Origin: Sutcliffiella horikoshii
GTDB lineage: Bacteria; Bacillota; Bacilli; Bacillales; Bacillaceae_I
Assembly (NCBI RefSeq): GCF_020524325.1
Contig: NZ_JAIVKY010000002.1
Coordinates: 527,482-591,481 of the forward strand
Direction of reading: 5' to 3'
Length of the DNA: 64,000 nucleotides
Shown piece by piece: positions 53,974-62,572 of the stretch (positions are counted from its first letter, which is position 1; each line of letters opens with the position of its first letter). Made by a program: the position numbers and the translations under genes. Under the pieces are notes generated by a model, which worked only from the letters and a program-made list of their open reading frames with translations, was not told the DNA's origin and ran no database searches.

Positions 53974-54738
53974 TTAGTTCACTATTTCTTCTTTTTGAGG
54001 ATCGGAAATGACAATCTCTACTCTTCTATTCTTCTGATAGTTAGCATCTGATGTATTGTCTACAATCGGCCTTGTATCGCCATAGCCTACTGCAATAAAT
54101 CGCTCAGGATCCAAGTCATGAGCGTCAACCAGGTATCGAATCACACTACTTGCCCTTGCTGCAGATAATTCCCAGTTGGAAGGAAATTTATCTGTGGAGA
54201 TTGGTCTGTTATCGGTATGTCCTTCTACTTTGACCAAGTTCGGAATTTTCGTTAATAAGGTTCCGACTTTATCAAGAAAAGGATGGGCAATTGGAAGGAT
54301 CCTTGCTTCAGCCGTCTCATATAACACCTTTTCTTCTAGTACAAGGACGATTCCACGCTCTGTTCTGTTAGCGACCACTACATCCTCTAAATCATTTTCG
54401 GCCAAAAACGTTTGTACCTCAACAAGCAGCTCTTCCAAGCTGTCCTCATTCTCTTGTGTTTCTTCTTGATTTTCAGCTATATCTTCTTGGTTATTGGTCG
54501 ACTCCGTATTTACAGAGAAATCTGTTGGGTGCTCAAAAGGAACAGCAGACGGATTATAATCTAAAATATTCACTTGCTTGAACGACTCAGCTACGGCCTT
54601 GAATTTCACCAAGTCTATTTGAGACATGGAGAATAATAAAATGAAAAATACTAAGACAAGCATAAAGAGGTCGGAAAACGTGACCATCCACTTTGGAGCA
54701 CCACTTTCAACAGACACCTTCTTTTTTCGACGTTTCAT
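53974..54738 (-). CDS. motS: Flagellar stator protein MotS (Na+-type MotB homologue)
   Basis: A 254-residue stator subunit. A short cytoplasmic N-terminus is followed by one membrane helix (about residues 16-40) with the ion-binding Asp at D23 in VTFSDLFMLVL. A linker rich in Glu/Asn/Gln (about 66-100) and an OmpA-like peptidoglycan-binding domain (VEGHTDNRPIST, then NWELSAARASSVIRYL) complete it. MotPS pairs next to ccpA are sodium-driven in Bacillus; ion choice here is inferred. It overlaps motP by 4 bp. Confidence 0.93.
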   Translation of the reverse strand: MKRRKKKVSVESGAPKWMVTFSDLFMLVLVFFILLFSMSQIDLVKFKAVAESFKQVNILDYNPSAVPFEHPTDFSVNTESTNNQEDIAENQEETQENEDSLEELLVEVQTFLAENDLEDVVVANRTERGIVLVLEEKVLYETAEARILPIAHPFLDKVGTLLTKIPNLVKVEGHTDNRPISTDKFPSNWELSAARASSVIRYLVDAHDLDPERFIAVGYGDTRPIVDNTSDANYQKNRRVEIVISDPQKEEIVN

Positions 54739-55550
54739 TGGAAGTTCTCCTCCAACGTTTCAGCTACCGCTTCATCTTTTCTTTCCCGATCTTGATTGGA
54801 AAGGAATGCAGATAGTTTCTCCTCCAAAATCTTTGGATTCTGACCTGACTGAACGCCAATTACACCTTCAATAATAATTTGTTTTAAAAATACTTCTTTT
54901 TCTGTCTTATTTGCAAGTTTACTAGCCATCGGGAGAAATACAAGATTTGCTAAAAGTGTGCCATACAATGTTGTCAAAATAGCAATGGCCATATTTGGTC
55001 CAAGGGTGGTTGGATCGTTTAAGTTTTTCAACATTAGGACCAATCCGATCAGCGTACCGATCATCCCCCAAGAAGGAGCATAATCCCCTGCTTTTTCAAG
55101 AATGCTTCTCCCCTTCATATGCCTTTCTTCCATTGCTGAAATTTCTGCGTTCATGATGTCATGGATAACTTCCGGTTCTACACCATCCACTGCAAGAAGT
55201 ACGCCCTTTTTAATAAAATCATCCTCTACATCTTCAAGTTCGGCCTCAAGAGCTAATAGCCCCTCTCTTCTAGCTCGGTCCGATAATCGGACAAATGTTT
55301 GGATTAAGTTGGGCAGTTCATTTTCTTGTCGGGAAAATGCAGCTTTAATAACAGTTGGCATTACTTTCATTTCTTTTAGGTTAAAGGTAATTAGTAATGC
55401 TCCAAGGGTTCCTCCGATTACGATTAGAAAGGAGGGAAGATGCAAGAAGCTGCTTGCACCGCTGAAACCAGAGTTGTTGATGATGCCAAATAATATCATT
55501 GCTAGACCGAGAATGAGACCTATTGGTGTTAACATATCAAACTTTTTCAT
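54735..55550 (-). CDS. motP: Flagellar stator protein MotP (MotA homologue)
   Basis: A 271-residue protein with four membrane segments (about 8-26, 34-52, 150-172 and 182-204) and a cytoplasmic loop carrying the charged residues that act on FliG (RREGLLALEAELEDVEDDF). YAPSWGMIGTLIGLVLML is the conserved third helix. With MotS it forms a 5:2 stator. It is the first gene of motPS, next to ccpA as in B. subtilis. ATG 55550 starts MKKFDMLTPIGLILG. Confidence 0.94.
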   Translation of the reverse strand: MKKFDMLTPIGLILGLAMILFGIINNSGFSGASSFLHLPSFLIVIGGTLGALLITFNLKEMKVMPTVIKAAFSRQENELPNLIQTFVRLSDRARREGLLALEAELEDVEDDFIKKGVLLAVDGVEPEVIHDIMNAEISAMEERHMKGRSILEKAGDYAPSWGMIGTLIGLVLMLKNLNDPTTLGPNMAIAILTTLYGTLLANLVFLPMASKLANKTEKEVFLKQIIIEGVIGVQSGQNPKILEEKLSAFLSNQDRERKDEAVAETLEENFQ

Positions 55551-55612
55551 ACTTTCTCCCCTGACCTTAAACGCTCTTGTTTGTGATTTTATTGACTTAT
55601 CTCACTAACTCC

Positions 55613-55740
55613 CAGTTTCCTTTCGTTTCAGGTAGTCGCTTTCCGCGGGGCGGTGCTTGAGCCTCCTCGGCTTCGCCTGCGGGGTCTCCACCTAGCGCTA
55701 TCTCCCTCAGGAGTCTTTGCCTTTTGCTCCAATCAACAGC
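55613..55740 (+). repeat. Dispersed palindromic repeat, copy 12
   Basis: Left end CCCAGTTTCC is not complementary to its own right end AATCAACAGC, though the body is type A (GCGGTGCTTGAGCCTCCTCG, CACCTAGCGCTATCTCC). It is followed 50 bp on by the partial copy 13. Confidence 0.85.
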
Positions 55741-55782
55741 TAGAAATCACCAAGTACATGATATCTCAGTTTTTCAGTGGCT

Positions 55783-55858
55783 TCTCTTCGCCTGTGGGGT
55801 CTCAAGCTACCGTTACTCCCCCGCTGAAGTCTTTCACCTTACACTCCAGTCAACTGGG
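55783..55858 (+). repeat. Dispersed palindromic repeat, copy 13 (right half only)
   Basis: TTCGCCTGTGGGGTCTCAAG through CCCGCTGAAGTC to CACTCCAGTCAACTGGGG. Its right arm CAACTGGG is complementary to the left arm CCCAGTTT of copy 12 over most bases, so the two may be the ends of one original element. Confidence 0.75.
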
Positions 55859-55900
55859 GAAAGTTAGATTAATCAATTGATTGACATTTTTAGATAAAGA

Positions 55901-55936
55901 AAGAGGACAAACTTTTTGGTGGTTGTCCTCTTCTTT
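55901..55936 (-). terminator. Terminator after ccpA
   Basis: AAGAGGACAA and TTGTCCTCTT form a perfect stem around ACTTTTTGGTGG. It lies 24 bp beyond the ccpA stop. Confidence 0.8.
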
Positions 55937-55959
55937 TACTATTTATATCGACCGTTTTT

Positions 55960-56958
55960 TTATTTTGTTGAGCTTCTAAATTCAATTCTATGTGGAAGTA
56001 CGACTGTTTGGTCTTCTACTTTCTCTTTGTTCATGAATTTCGTTAATAGTCTCATGGATACTGCTCCGATATCATACATCGGCTGAACAACTGTGGAAAG
56101 CTGCGGACGAACCATTGTTGCCAGTCTAGTGTTATCAAAGCCGATTACTTCAATGTCTTCTGGGATGTTCAATCCGTTGTCCTGAGCACCATGAATGACT
56201 CCCAAAGCCATTTCATCCGTTCCTACAAAGATCGCTGTTGGACGGTCTTTCATTGCGATAAGCTTTTCGACAGCTTCTATACCGGAATCGTAAGAATAGT
56301 CACCTTCTAACACTATTTCCTCATCATAAGAAAGCCCTGCTTCTTCGAGTGCACGTTTATAGCCAGTTAATTTTTTCTCCCCGTTGATCGGTTCTTCAAA
56401 AAGACCTGACACATATCCAACTCGTTTATGACCTTTTTCAATCAATGCTGTTACAGCGTCAAAAGCAGCTTGCACGTAATCAATGGTTACGGAAGGTACT
56501 TTATTGTCTTTTTCAATTGATGCAGCCAATACGATTGGAACTGGTGACCTTTCAAATTCTGCAGCCAGTTCTTCTGTAATATTACCACTCATGAAAACAA
56601 TTCCATCTACTTGCTTGCCAAGCATGGTGTTTAAAAGGTGAAGTTCCTTGTCCACGTTTTGGTCAGAGTTGCTTAGGATAATATTATATTTATACATCGT
56701 TGCAATATCTTCAATTCCGCGAGCAAGCTCTGCGTAGAAGATATTGGAGATATCAGGGATGATAACTCCTACTGTGGTTGTTTTTTTGCTTGCAAGTCCT
56801 CTTGCTACTGCGTTTGGACGATAACCAAGACGTTCAATTGCTTCTAATACTTTTTTTCTTGTGGTTGGTTTTACATTAGGGTTTCCGTTTACTACACGGG
56901 AAACAGTTGCCATGGAAACATTCGCTTCTCTTGCAACATCATAAATCGTTACATTCAT
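55960..56958 (-). CDS. ccpA: Catabolite control protein A
   Basis: A 332-residue LacI-family regulator, the master of carbon catabolite control with HPr-Ser-P as cofactor. The N-terminal HTH and hinge are textbook: [20 protein letters not shown] (about residues 2-21), [12 protein letters not shown] and [15 protein letters not shown]. The effector domain includes [18 protein letters not shown] and [17 protein letters not shown]. It probably acts on the cre-like sites noted upstream of ackA, acsA/acuA, ald and megL. Placed between motPS and aroA, as expected. Confidence 0.97.
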   Translation of the reverse strand: MNVTIYDVAREANVSMATVSRVVNGNPNVKPTTRKKVLEAIERLGYRPNAVARGLASKKTTTVGVIIPDISNIFYAELARGIEDIATMYKYNIILSNSDQNVDKELHLLNTMLGKQVDGIVFMSGNITEELAAEFERSPVPIVLAASIEKDNKVPSVTIDYVQAAFDAVTALIEKGHKRVGYVSGLFEEPINGEKKLTGYKRALEEAGLSYDEEIVLEGDYSYDSGIEAVEKLIAMKDRPTAIFVGTDEMALGVIHGAQDNGLNIPEDIEVIGFDNTRLATMVRPQLSTVVQPMYDIGAVSMRLLTKFMNKEKVEDQTVVLPHRIEFRSSTK

Positions 56959-57030
56959 TCACACACACTCTCCTTCTATATACATGCATCTATGTAAGGC
57001 AAAATTTAATAATTTGTTCTGTAAAACACC

Positions 57031-57159
57031 GCTATTGATTTCCGCAAATGGCTTCGCTTATCCAGGGGGCGACCTTGAGCCTCCTCGGGAAGCCTTTGGG
57101 GTCTCCTCATTGTCGCTACTCTCCCGCCGGAGTCTTCGCCTTTTGCTCCAATCGACAGC
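57031..57159 (+). repeat. Dispersed palindromic repeat, copy 14 (type A)
   Basis: Arms GCTATTGATT / ATCGACAGC (near-complementary), body TCCGCAAATGGCTTCGC, GACCTTGAGCCTCCTCGG, GGAGTCTTCGCCTTTTGC. It lies in the ~410-bp gap upstream of ccpA, about 70 bp from its start. Confidence 0.88.
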
Positions 57160-57327
57160 TAGGATACATCTACAACTTCCATAACATAGCCAATAAGATA
57201 AATTTGGCAAAATAACGCATTTATCTAATAATCATACGTTATTCTAAGCAGACAAGCAATGAATTTACTATACTCCTGCTTATATCTTTTGCTAAATGTA
57301 AATTTTTTATGAAAACTTATGAAAACA

Positions 57328-57362
57328 GACAAAGACGAGCGTTTTGTCCGCTCGTCTTTAGT
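57328..57362 (-). terminator. Terminator after aroA
   Basis: AAAGACGAGC, loop GTTTTGTCC and GCTCGTCTTT form a perfect 10-bp stem; on the minus strand TGTCTGTTTTC follows. Confidence 0.82.
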
Positions 57363-57371
57363 GAAATTCCA

Positions 57372-58448
57372 TTATGATTTGTATGCGTAGTGGCTACGCA
57401 ATTCAGTAATGAACTCATTGAACTCATCGATGTCCATCTGTTGTGCTGCGTCGGAAAGTGCTACTGCCGGATCAGGATGAACTTCAGCCATCACTCCATC
57501 CGCCCCGATTGCAAGTGCTGCCTTTGCAGTAGGCAATAGAAGATCTTTTCTACCAGTGGAATGTGTTACATCCACAAATACAGGTAAGTGAGTTTCTTTC
57601 TTTAGGATTGGTACAGCAGAGATATCTAATGTGTTACGTGTAGCTTTCTCATACGTTCTTATTCCACGCTCACACAGAATGATTTGGTCATTACCTTGAG
57701 AGATAATGTACTCAGCAGCATTGATGAACTCATCAATCGTTGCGGCAAGTCCTCTTTTTAGAAGAACGGGCTTTTTCACTGCCCCAGCTGCTTTCAATAG
57801 CTCAAAGTTTTGCATGTTACGCGCACCGATTTGAATGACATCCACATAATCGCATGCAATTTCAATATCAGCAGGGTTAATGATTTCACTGATGATTGCC
57901 ATATCGAACTCATCACCAACACGTTTTAATATCTTTAAGCCTTCTAATCCAAGTCCTTGGAAGTCGTATGGAGATGTTCTTGGCTTGAATGCTCCACCAC
58001 GCAGTAGTTTAATTCCTTGCGCTTTTGCTGCTTGAGCAACTTGGGCAACCTGTTCATAACTTTCAACTGCGCAAGGGCCGACGATGAAGTTTTGAGATCC
58101 ATCGCCAATTTTTACTCCTTTTACTTCAACAACCGTATCTTCCGGTTTTTTCTTACGGGATACCAGTAAAGCTTTTCTATGATCATCTTTTTGAAGTTCA
58201 AGACCTGCTTTGAAAATCTCTTTGAATAAATGCTGTAAAGTGGAAGTTTCGAAAGGTCCATCGTTATGTTCCGTAATTAGGTCCAACATTTTTCTCTCAC
58301 GGACAGGGTCATATCGATTTACACCTTGCGCCTCTTTAAGCTTTCCAATTTCTTGGACAAGCTCACCGCGCTTGTTGATAATCTCTAATAGTTGTAAGTT
58401 TAGTTCTTCGACTTGTTTTCGCAAGGCATCTAGTTCGTTATGACTCAT
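57372..58448 (-). CDS. aroA: Bifunctional DAHP synthase / chorismate mutase
   Basis: A 358-residue fusion like B. subtilis AroA. The N-terminal AroQ chorismate mutase (about residues 1-85: [20 protein letters not shown]) acts as the feedback-sensing domain. The C-terminal type I-beta DAHP synthase (about 105-358) has [31 protein letters not shown] and [13 protein letters not shown]. It condenses PEP and erythrose 4-phosphate, the first step to aromatic amino acids. It sits beside ccpA with its own terminator. Confidence 0.97.
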   Translation of the reverse strand: MSHNELDALRKQVEELNLQLLEIINKRGELVQEIGKLKEAQGVNRYDPVRERKMLDLITEHNDGPFETSTLQHLFKEIFKAGLELQKDDHRKALLVSRKKKPEDTVVEVKGVKIGDGSQNFIVGPCAVESYEQVAQVAQAAKAQGIKLLRGGAFKPRTSPYDFQGLGLEGLKILKRVGDEFDMAIISEIINPADIEIACDYVDVIQIGARNMQNFELLKAAGAVKKPVLLKRGLAATIDEFINAAEYIISQGNDQIILCERGIRTYEKATRNTLDISAVPILKKETHLPVFVDVTHSTGRKDLLLPTAKAALAIGADGVMAEVHPDPAVALSDAAQQMDIDEFNEFITELRSHYAYKS

Positions 58449-58587
58449 ATAATTTCATCCTTTCTGTATTTATAACAGTACCGAGTTGTGGTACATTTCT
58501 ATTAATTAGTTATTATAAACGATGACTTTCTGATTGTCACGGATTTTTTCTTTATTAATTAAACGCTTTTAAGCGGTAAAGTATCAT

Positions 58588-60780
58588 ATGATGCTACACA
58601 GGGATGGTGAATCTTTTTTGATTTTCGCATTAGATATTGGAACAAGATCAGTAGTTGGGCTATTGTTAGAACAAGATCAGAGCAAGTTCCGCATCAAAGA
58701 TTTAGTAGTAAAAGAACACGAGGAACGTGCCATGTTAGATGGTCAAATTCATGATATTTTAGCAGTTTCAAAAGTAATTACATATGTGAAAGAGAAGTTA
58801 GAGGAAAAACATGGACCACTAAAAAAAGTATGTGTCGCAGCAGCTGGAAGGGCCTTAAAAACACAAACAGCCTATGCAATCCAAGATATTAAAGGGAAAG
58901 CTCTATTTACAGAAGATGATATATTTTTATTAGAACTTTCCGCTGTTCAAGAAGCACAAAGGAAATTACTCCAAGAAAGTGAAATAGACGCTGCTAATCA
59001 GTATTTCTGTGTGGGATATTCTGTTCTCCGTTACTACTTGGATGAAGAAGAAATAGGCAGTCTGCTCGATCAAAGAGGAGAGAAAGCATCCGTTGAGATC
59101 ATTTCCACCTTCTTACCAAAAATTGTAGTAGAATCGTTGATTTCTGCCCTTCAACGGTCCGAACTTCAATTGGAAGCCCTGACACTTGAACCCATTGCAG
59201 CTATAAATGCACTCATACCACCTTCTATGAGAAGATTGAATGTTGCCTTAGTAGATATCGGGGCTGGTACTTCTGACGTTGCAATCTCCATGGATGGGAC
59301 TGTCACTGCTTACGGAATGGTCCCTGTCGCAGGAGATGAAATTACAGAAGGTTTGAGTGATGCTTTTCTACTGGACTTCCCACAGGCAGAACAGGCGAAA
59401 CGAGACTTGCTTCATCATGAGGAAATTACTTTTACCGATATTCTTGGCTTTGAACAAACTCTTTCCAAACAAGAAATGGTAGATCAGATTTTCTCCTCAA
59501 TAGAGAAACTCGCAGCCTCTATCACAAAGGAGATTAAGAGGCAAAATAACCAAAAAGCACCCAAAGCTGTCATGCTTGTGGGAGGCGGAAGCCTTACTCC
59601 TTCTCTGCCATCTCTTATTGCAGAAAAACTAGGCTTACCTGAAAATCGTGTAGCAATTCGAGGAGTAGAAGCGATTCAGCAATTGGATCAACCAAACCTC
59701 CCTGTAAAAGGACCTGAATTTATCACGCCTATCGGAATTGCAATAGCTGCAAAAGAAAAACCAATTGAATACGTTTCTGTTACCGTTAATGAGCTTCCGG
59801 TTCGTTTATTTGATGTGAAAAAGTTGACCATTGGAGACAGCCTGTTAGCTGCTGGGATTAGCATAAATAAATTGGTTGGTAAGCCCGGCTTGGCATTAAT
59901 GGTAGAAGTGAATGGGAAAGGTATTACATGTCCAGGAAGTTTTGGAGAGGCACCGAAGATTATTAAAAATGGAAAGTTCGCTCAAAGTTTTGATCGTATT
60001 GAAAATGGTGATGTCATTGTGGTGGAAAAAGGCGTGGATGGAAAATCAGCCGCAATAACTATCAGCGAGGTTATAGGAACAGCGTTGCCTATGGTTTCTG
60101 TAACTGTAAATGGCAAAGATAAAGCTATCAGTGCAAGCATACTCCTTAACGGTAAGCCAGCCGCAATGGACCAACAACTTACAGACCGTGACAAGGTTAC
60201 TTTCACCTACCCGGAAACTATAGGGGAACTCCTTGTCCAGAGCTGTGAAATAGCAGAGAAGGATCTTGAACCATTTCACTTATTCATAAATGATGAGAAA
60301 ACCAACCTATCCCCCTTTTCTGTCCAAGTTAAGAAGAATGGAAAACACGTCTCTGTAAATGACCATTTTTCCAATGATGACAGTATTGTCTGGGAAAAGG
60401 GAAGCCCCCCTTTAGTAAAAATGCTTTCTATCATTCAACAGTATGAAACAAAACAAGAAATAGCCGTTACTTATAAAGGGCAAAAAGTTATTCTTAGTAA
60501 GGTGTTGCTTGAATTTTATCGCAATGGGAATTTGCTTGGAGATGAGGATGTCCTAAGTAGAGGCGACCATTTGCAAGTGATGGTCAGACGCAAGGAGCCA
60601 TTTATCTTTCAAGATATGTTCCGCTTCGTAGATATAGACAAACCAAAAGGCGCTGGATCCTTTATGTTAAAGAAAAATGGAATGGAAGCCTCTTTCTATG
60701 ACTTTATCGACCATGGAGATGAACTAGACATAGAGTGGAAAAGCAAAATCCTAGAAGCCAACTTCAAAAATAAGGCTTGA
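58588..60780 (+). CDS. FtsA/PilM-like actin-fold protein with long C-terminal extension
   Basis: A 730-residue protein. The first ~400 residues are an ASKHA ATPase of the FtsA type: FALDIGTRSVVGLLLEQ (phosphate 1), VALVDIGAGTSDVAISMDG (phosphate 2) and VMLVGGGSLTPSLPSLI (adenosine motif). The remaining ~330 residues are beta-rich repeats such as VTVNGKDKAISASILLNGKP. It is larger than cell-division FtsA (~430), so it is a separate paralogue; whether it acts in division or assembly is unknown. ATG 58588 has only a weak site; TTG 58618 (MIFALDIG) with GGGATGGTGA upstream is a real alternative. Confidence 0.82.
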   Translation: MMLHRDGESFLIFALDIGTRSVVGLLLEQDQSKFRIKDLVVKEHEERAMLDGQIHDILAVSKVITYVKEKLEEKHGPLKKVCVAAAGRALKTQTAYAIQDIKGKALFTEDDIFLLELSAVQEAQRKLLQESEIDAANQYFCVGYSVLRYYLDEEEIGSLLDQRGEKASVEIISTFLPKIVVESLISALQRSELQLEALTLEPIAAINALIPPSMRRLNVALVDIGAGTSDVAISMDGTVTAYGMVPVAGDEITEGLSDAFLLDFPQAEQAKRDLLHHEEITFTDILGFEQTLSKQEMVDQIFSSIEKLAASITKEIKRQNNQKAPKAVMLVGGGSLTPSLPSLIAEKLGLPENRVAIRGVEAIQQLDQPNLPVKGPEFITPIGIAIAAKEKPIEYVSVTVNELPVRLFDVKKLTIGDSLLAAGISINKLVGKPGLALMVEVNGKGITCPGSFGEAPKIIKNGKFAQSFDRIENGDVIVVEKGVDGKSAAITISEVIGTALPMVSVTVNGKDKAISASILLNGKPAAMDQQLTDRDKVTFTYPETIGELLVQSCEIAEKDLEPFHLFINDEKTNLSPFSVQVKKNGKHVSVNDHFSNDDSIVWEKGSPPLVKMLSIIQQYETKQEIAVTYKGQKVILSKVLLEFYRNGNLLGDEDVLSRGDHLQVMVRRKEPFIFQDMFRFVDIDKPKGAGSFMLKKNGMEASFYDFIDHGDELDIEWKSKILEANFKNKA

Positions 60781-60786
60781 TTTAAA

Positions 60787-60821
60787 TAAAACGAACGTGC
60801 ATAGTCGCACGTTCGTTTTAT
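60787..60821. terminator. Bidirectional terminator, FtsA-like gene / ytxJ
   Basis: AAAACGAACGTGC, loop ATAGTC and GCACGTTCGTTTT form a perfect 13-bp stem between convergent genes. Confidence 0.9.
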
Positions 60822-61144
60822 TTTACGTTCTCTTGGAGGGAAGAATAGGTAATCTTCCAGTGAGATGCATTCCAAGCAACTTTTCCATTTTTGAATAATA
60901 GTGCTTGCGGTGATTCGTGCTTTATATCAAATGTCTCCGCGATATAATTGGAAAGCGATCTAGCTTCTTGGACATTAAGATAAAAGCACGGAACCTGGTT
61001 TTGTTCTGCTACAAAGTTTTCGAATTCTTCAAATGCTGCATGGCTGATTGGACATGTTGTGCTGTTTTTGAAGAATAAGAAAGTTCCATTTTCTTGAACG
61101 ACTTGATCAAATTCTGCTACAGATTGCACGATAGTTTTGCTCAT
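60818..61144 (-). CDS. ytxJ: Monothiol bacilliredoxin-like protein YtxJ
   Basis: A 108-residue thioredoxin-fold protein of the YtxJ/DUF2847 family. The single active-site cysteine is C31 in FFKNSTTCPISHAAFEEF. It probably reverses bacillithiolation of proteins. ATG 61144 (MSKTIVQSVAEFD) is the real start; the frame runs on to TTG 61258, but those 38 codons are translated palindromic repeat copy 15. In B. subtilis it is the last gene of ytxGHJ, but here a terminator and the repeat separate it from ytxH. Confidence 0.92.
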   Translation of the reverse strand: MSKTIVQSVAEFDQVVQENGTFLFFKNSTTCPISHAAFEEFENFVAEQNQVPCFYLNVQEARSLSNYIAETFDIKHESPQALLFKNGKVAWNASHWKITYSSLQENVK

Positions 61145-61191
61145 ATTTCTACACCCTTTTCTGCTTGTTTTAAAAATTGGCGGTTGACACC

Positions 61192-61309
61192 GCTGTTGAT
61201 TTCCACAAATGGCTTCGCTTTCAGCGGGACGCCTCCTCGCTGCGCTGTGGGGTCTCAAGCTACCGTTACTCCCCCGCAGGAGTCTACGTCTTTTTCTCCA
61301 ATCATCAGC
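61192..61309 (+). repeat. Dispersed palindromic repeat, copy 15 (short type A)
   Basis: Arms GCTGTTGATT / AATCATCAGC (one mismatch), body CCACAAATGGCTTCGC, GCCTCCTCGCTGCGCTG, GCAGGAGTCTACGTC. It is slightly shorter than others. It lies between the ytxH terminator and the ytxJ start. Confidence 0.87.
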
Positions 61310-61331
61310 TATTAACTTTTCAGGAAATTAA

Positions 61332-61366
61332 AAACGGCGAAGTTATCATACCACTTCGCCGTTCTA
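61332..61366 (-). terminator. Terminator after ytxH
   Basis: AACGGCGAAGT and ACTTCGCCGTT form a perfect 11-bp stem around ATCATACC; TTTTTAATTT follows on the minus strand. Confidence 0.83.
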
Positions 61367-61386
61367 TTCTCAAGTTATGAGATTGT

Positions 61387-61899
61387 TTATTTCTCTTCAC
61401 TATTTTCTTCGCCTGCAGATAGCTTCTTCTCTACGTCTTCTAACGCAGCTTTTGTATCTTCAAGGCGCTTTTTCACTTCATCTGTCATTTCATCAGATTC
61501 TGTTTCAATAGCAGTAGCGGCTTCAGAAATGATATCTTGAACCTGCTCTTGCAGCTCCATGGATACATCGCCATTCTTTTCGCGCAGTTGTTTAACTTTG
61601 TCCATCACTTGTTGTGTTTGATCGGTGATGGCTTTAGTTAATTGGTTCTTCTTATCTTTAGCAGTTTCCGCTAATTCAGAAGTATATTCAGTAGCTTGAA
61701 CTTTCCAGTTATCTGTTCTTTCTTTCAATTGAGTCGCCTGATCCGTGATATCTTCACGAAGCTCTCTACCGGATTTAGGAGCCAGGAACAATGCAGTTGT
61801 AGCTCCCACAATTCCACCAATTAGTGTACCGATTAATAAATCCTTCGTGTTAATACCCTCAGCGTTCGTGTTCATCTCTTTCTTGTTCTCTTCGCTCAT
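61387..61899 (-). CDS. ytxH: YtxH-family membrane-associated stress protein
   Basis: A 170-residue protein with a glycine-zipper-like hydrophobic segment LIGTLIGGIVGATTALFLAP (about residues 18-37), followed by SGRELRED, the YtxH hallmark. The rest is long amphipathic helix rich in Lys, Glu and Thr (about 45-160), likely coiled-coil. General-stress protein of unknown mechanism. ATG 61899 (MSEENKKEMN) has GAGGAGGAATC upstream; the longer frame to 61950 overlaps the ytxG end. Confidence 0.9.
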   Translation of the reverse strand: MSEENKKEMNTNAEGINTKDLLIGTLIGGIVGATTALFLAPKSGRELREDITDQATQLKERTDNWKVQATEYTSELAETAKDKKNQLTKAITDQTQQVMDKVKQLREKNGDVSMELQEQVQDIISEAATAIETESDEMTDEVKKRLEDTKAALEDVEKKLSAGEENSEEK

Positions 61900-61912
61900 T
61901 TCCGATTCCTCC

Positions 61913-62347
61913 TCAAATTTTGTTGATTTTGTTTTTCTGTTTTCTCTCATTCCATTTGTCGACTATTTCCATGGCCACATTGGACCATTGAACGACTTGC
62001 GACACCTTATCTTGGTTTTGATCTAGTTGATGTGCAACATTATTAGATAAACGTGAAACGGAATGATTAAATCCTTGAATGGAAGTTCCAACATCCTTTA
62101 CAGCAGTTACAACCGTATTAAGTTGTTGCGACTTATCTTGAATGTCGTCCATTAATACATTGGTCTTATGTAGAATCTGCTCTGTCTCGGATGTGATCCC
62201 TTGCATCTGTTTTTCAATACCACCTAATGTACCGGCAACTTGATTTAAAGTGCCTTGCACGGAAAGAAGTGTTTTGGAAACAAATATCACCAATATTAAA
62301 AAAGCAATAGCTACAATAATTGCGCTAATGTAAAGCAACTCACTCAA
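61913..62347 (-). CDS. ytxG: YtxG, DUF948 membrane protein
   Basis: A 144-residue DUF948 protein with one N-terminal helix (about residues 4-28, LYISAIIVAIAFLILVIFVS). A methyl-accepting-like coiled-coil region (LLSVQGTLNQVAGTLGGIEK through HQLDQNQDKVSQ) follows. In B. subtilis ytxG is the first gene of a sigma-B/sigma-H stress operon (csb40). A sigma-B-type promoter is visible just upstream here. The start is TTG at 62347, with AGGAGGTGTC before it. Confidence 0.9.
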   Translation of the reverse strand: MSELLYISAIIVAIAFLILVIFVSKTLLSVQGTLNQVAGTLGGIEKQMQGITSETEQILHKTNVLMDDIQDKSQQLNTVVTAVKDVGTSIQGFNHSVSRLSNNVAHQLDQNQDKVSQVVQWSNVAMEIVDKWNERKQKNKINKI

Positions 62348-62385
62348 CGCGACACCTCCTGGCTGCTGACGTACATACTTACTAT

Positions 62386-62410
62386 TTACCCCATTTACTA
62401 CAGTTTAAAC
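62386..62410 (-). promoter_or_regulatory. Sigma-B-type promoter of ytxGH
   Basis: On the minus strand GTTTAA (62410-62405), a 13-bp spacer and GGGTAA (62391-62386) match the general-stress consensus GTTTAA-N12-14-GGGTAT with one change. The start codon of ytxG is ~40 bp downstream. Confidence 0.75.
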
Positions 62411-62572
62411 TTTCTATACTCTGTTTTATTCTAGGACAAAAAGAAAATCCCTTCAAAAATTTAAAGAATCTTTAAAAATATTACTAATATTTTTAGACAA
62501 AAAATTCAACAAAATACGCGTAATCGGTTACAATAATGATGATACATAACCATTATCTTAGGGGGCAATACA

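Noticed and set aside
58556..58573. Cre-like site between aroA and the FtsA-like gene
   Set aside because: TTAAACGCTTTTAA has the CG centre but several mismatches to the consensus, and no known CcpA link to either gene.
61145..61258. 38-codon N-terminal extension of YtxJ
   Set aside because: It is read from palindromic repeat copy 15; the family start is at 61144.
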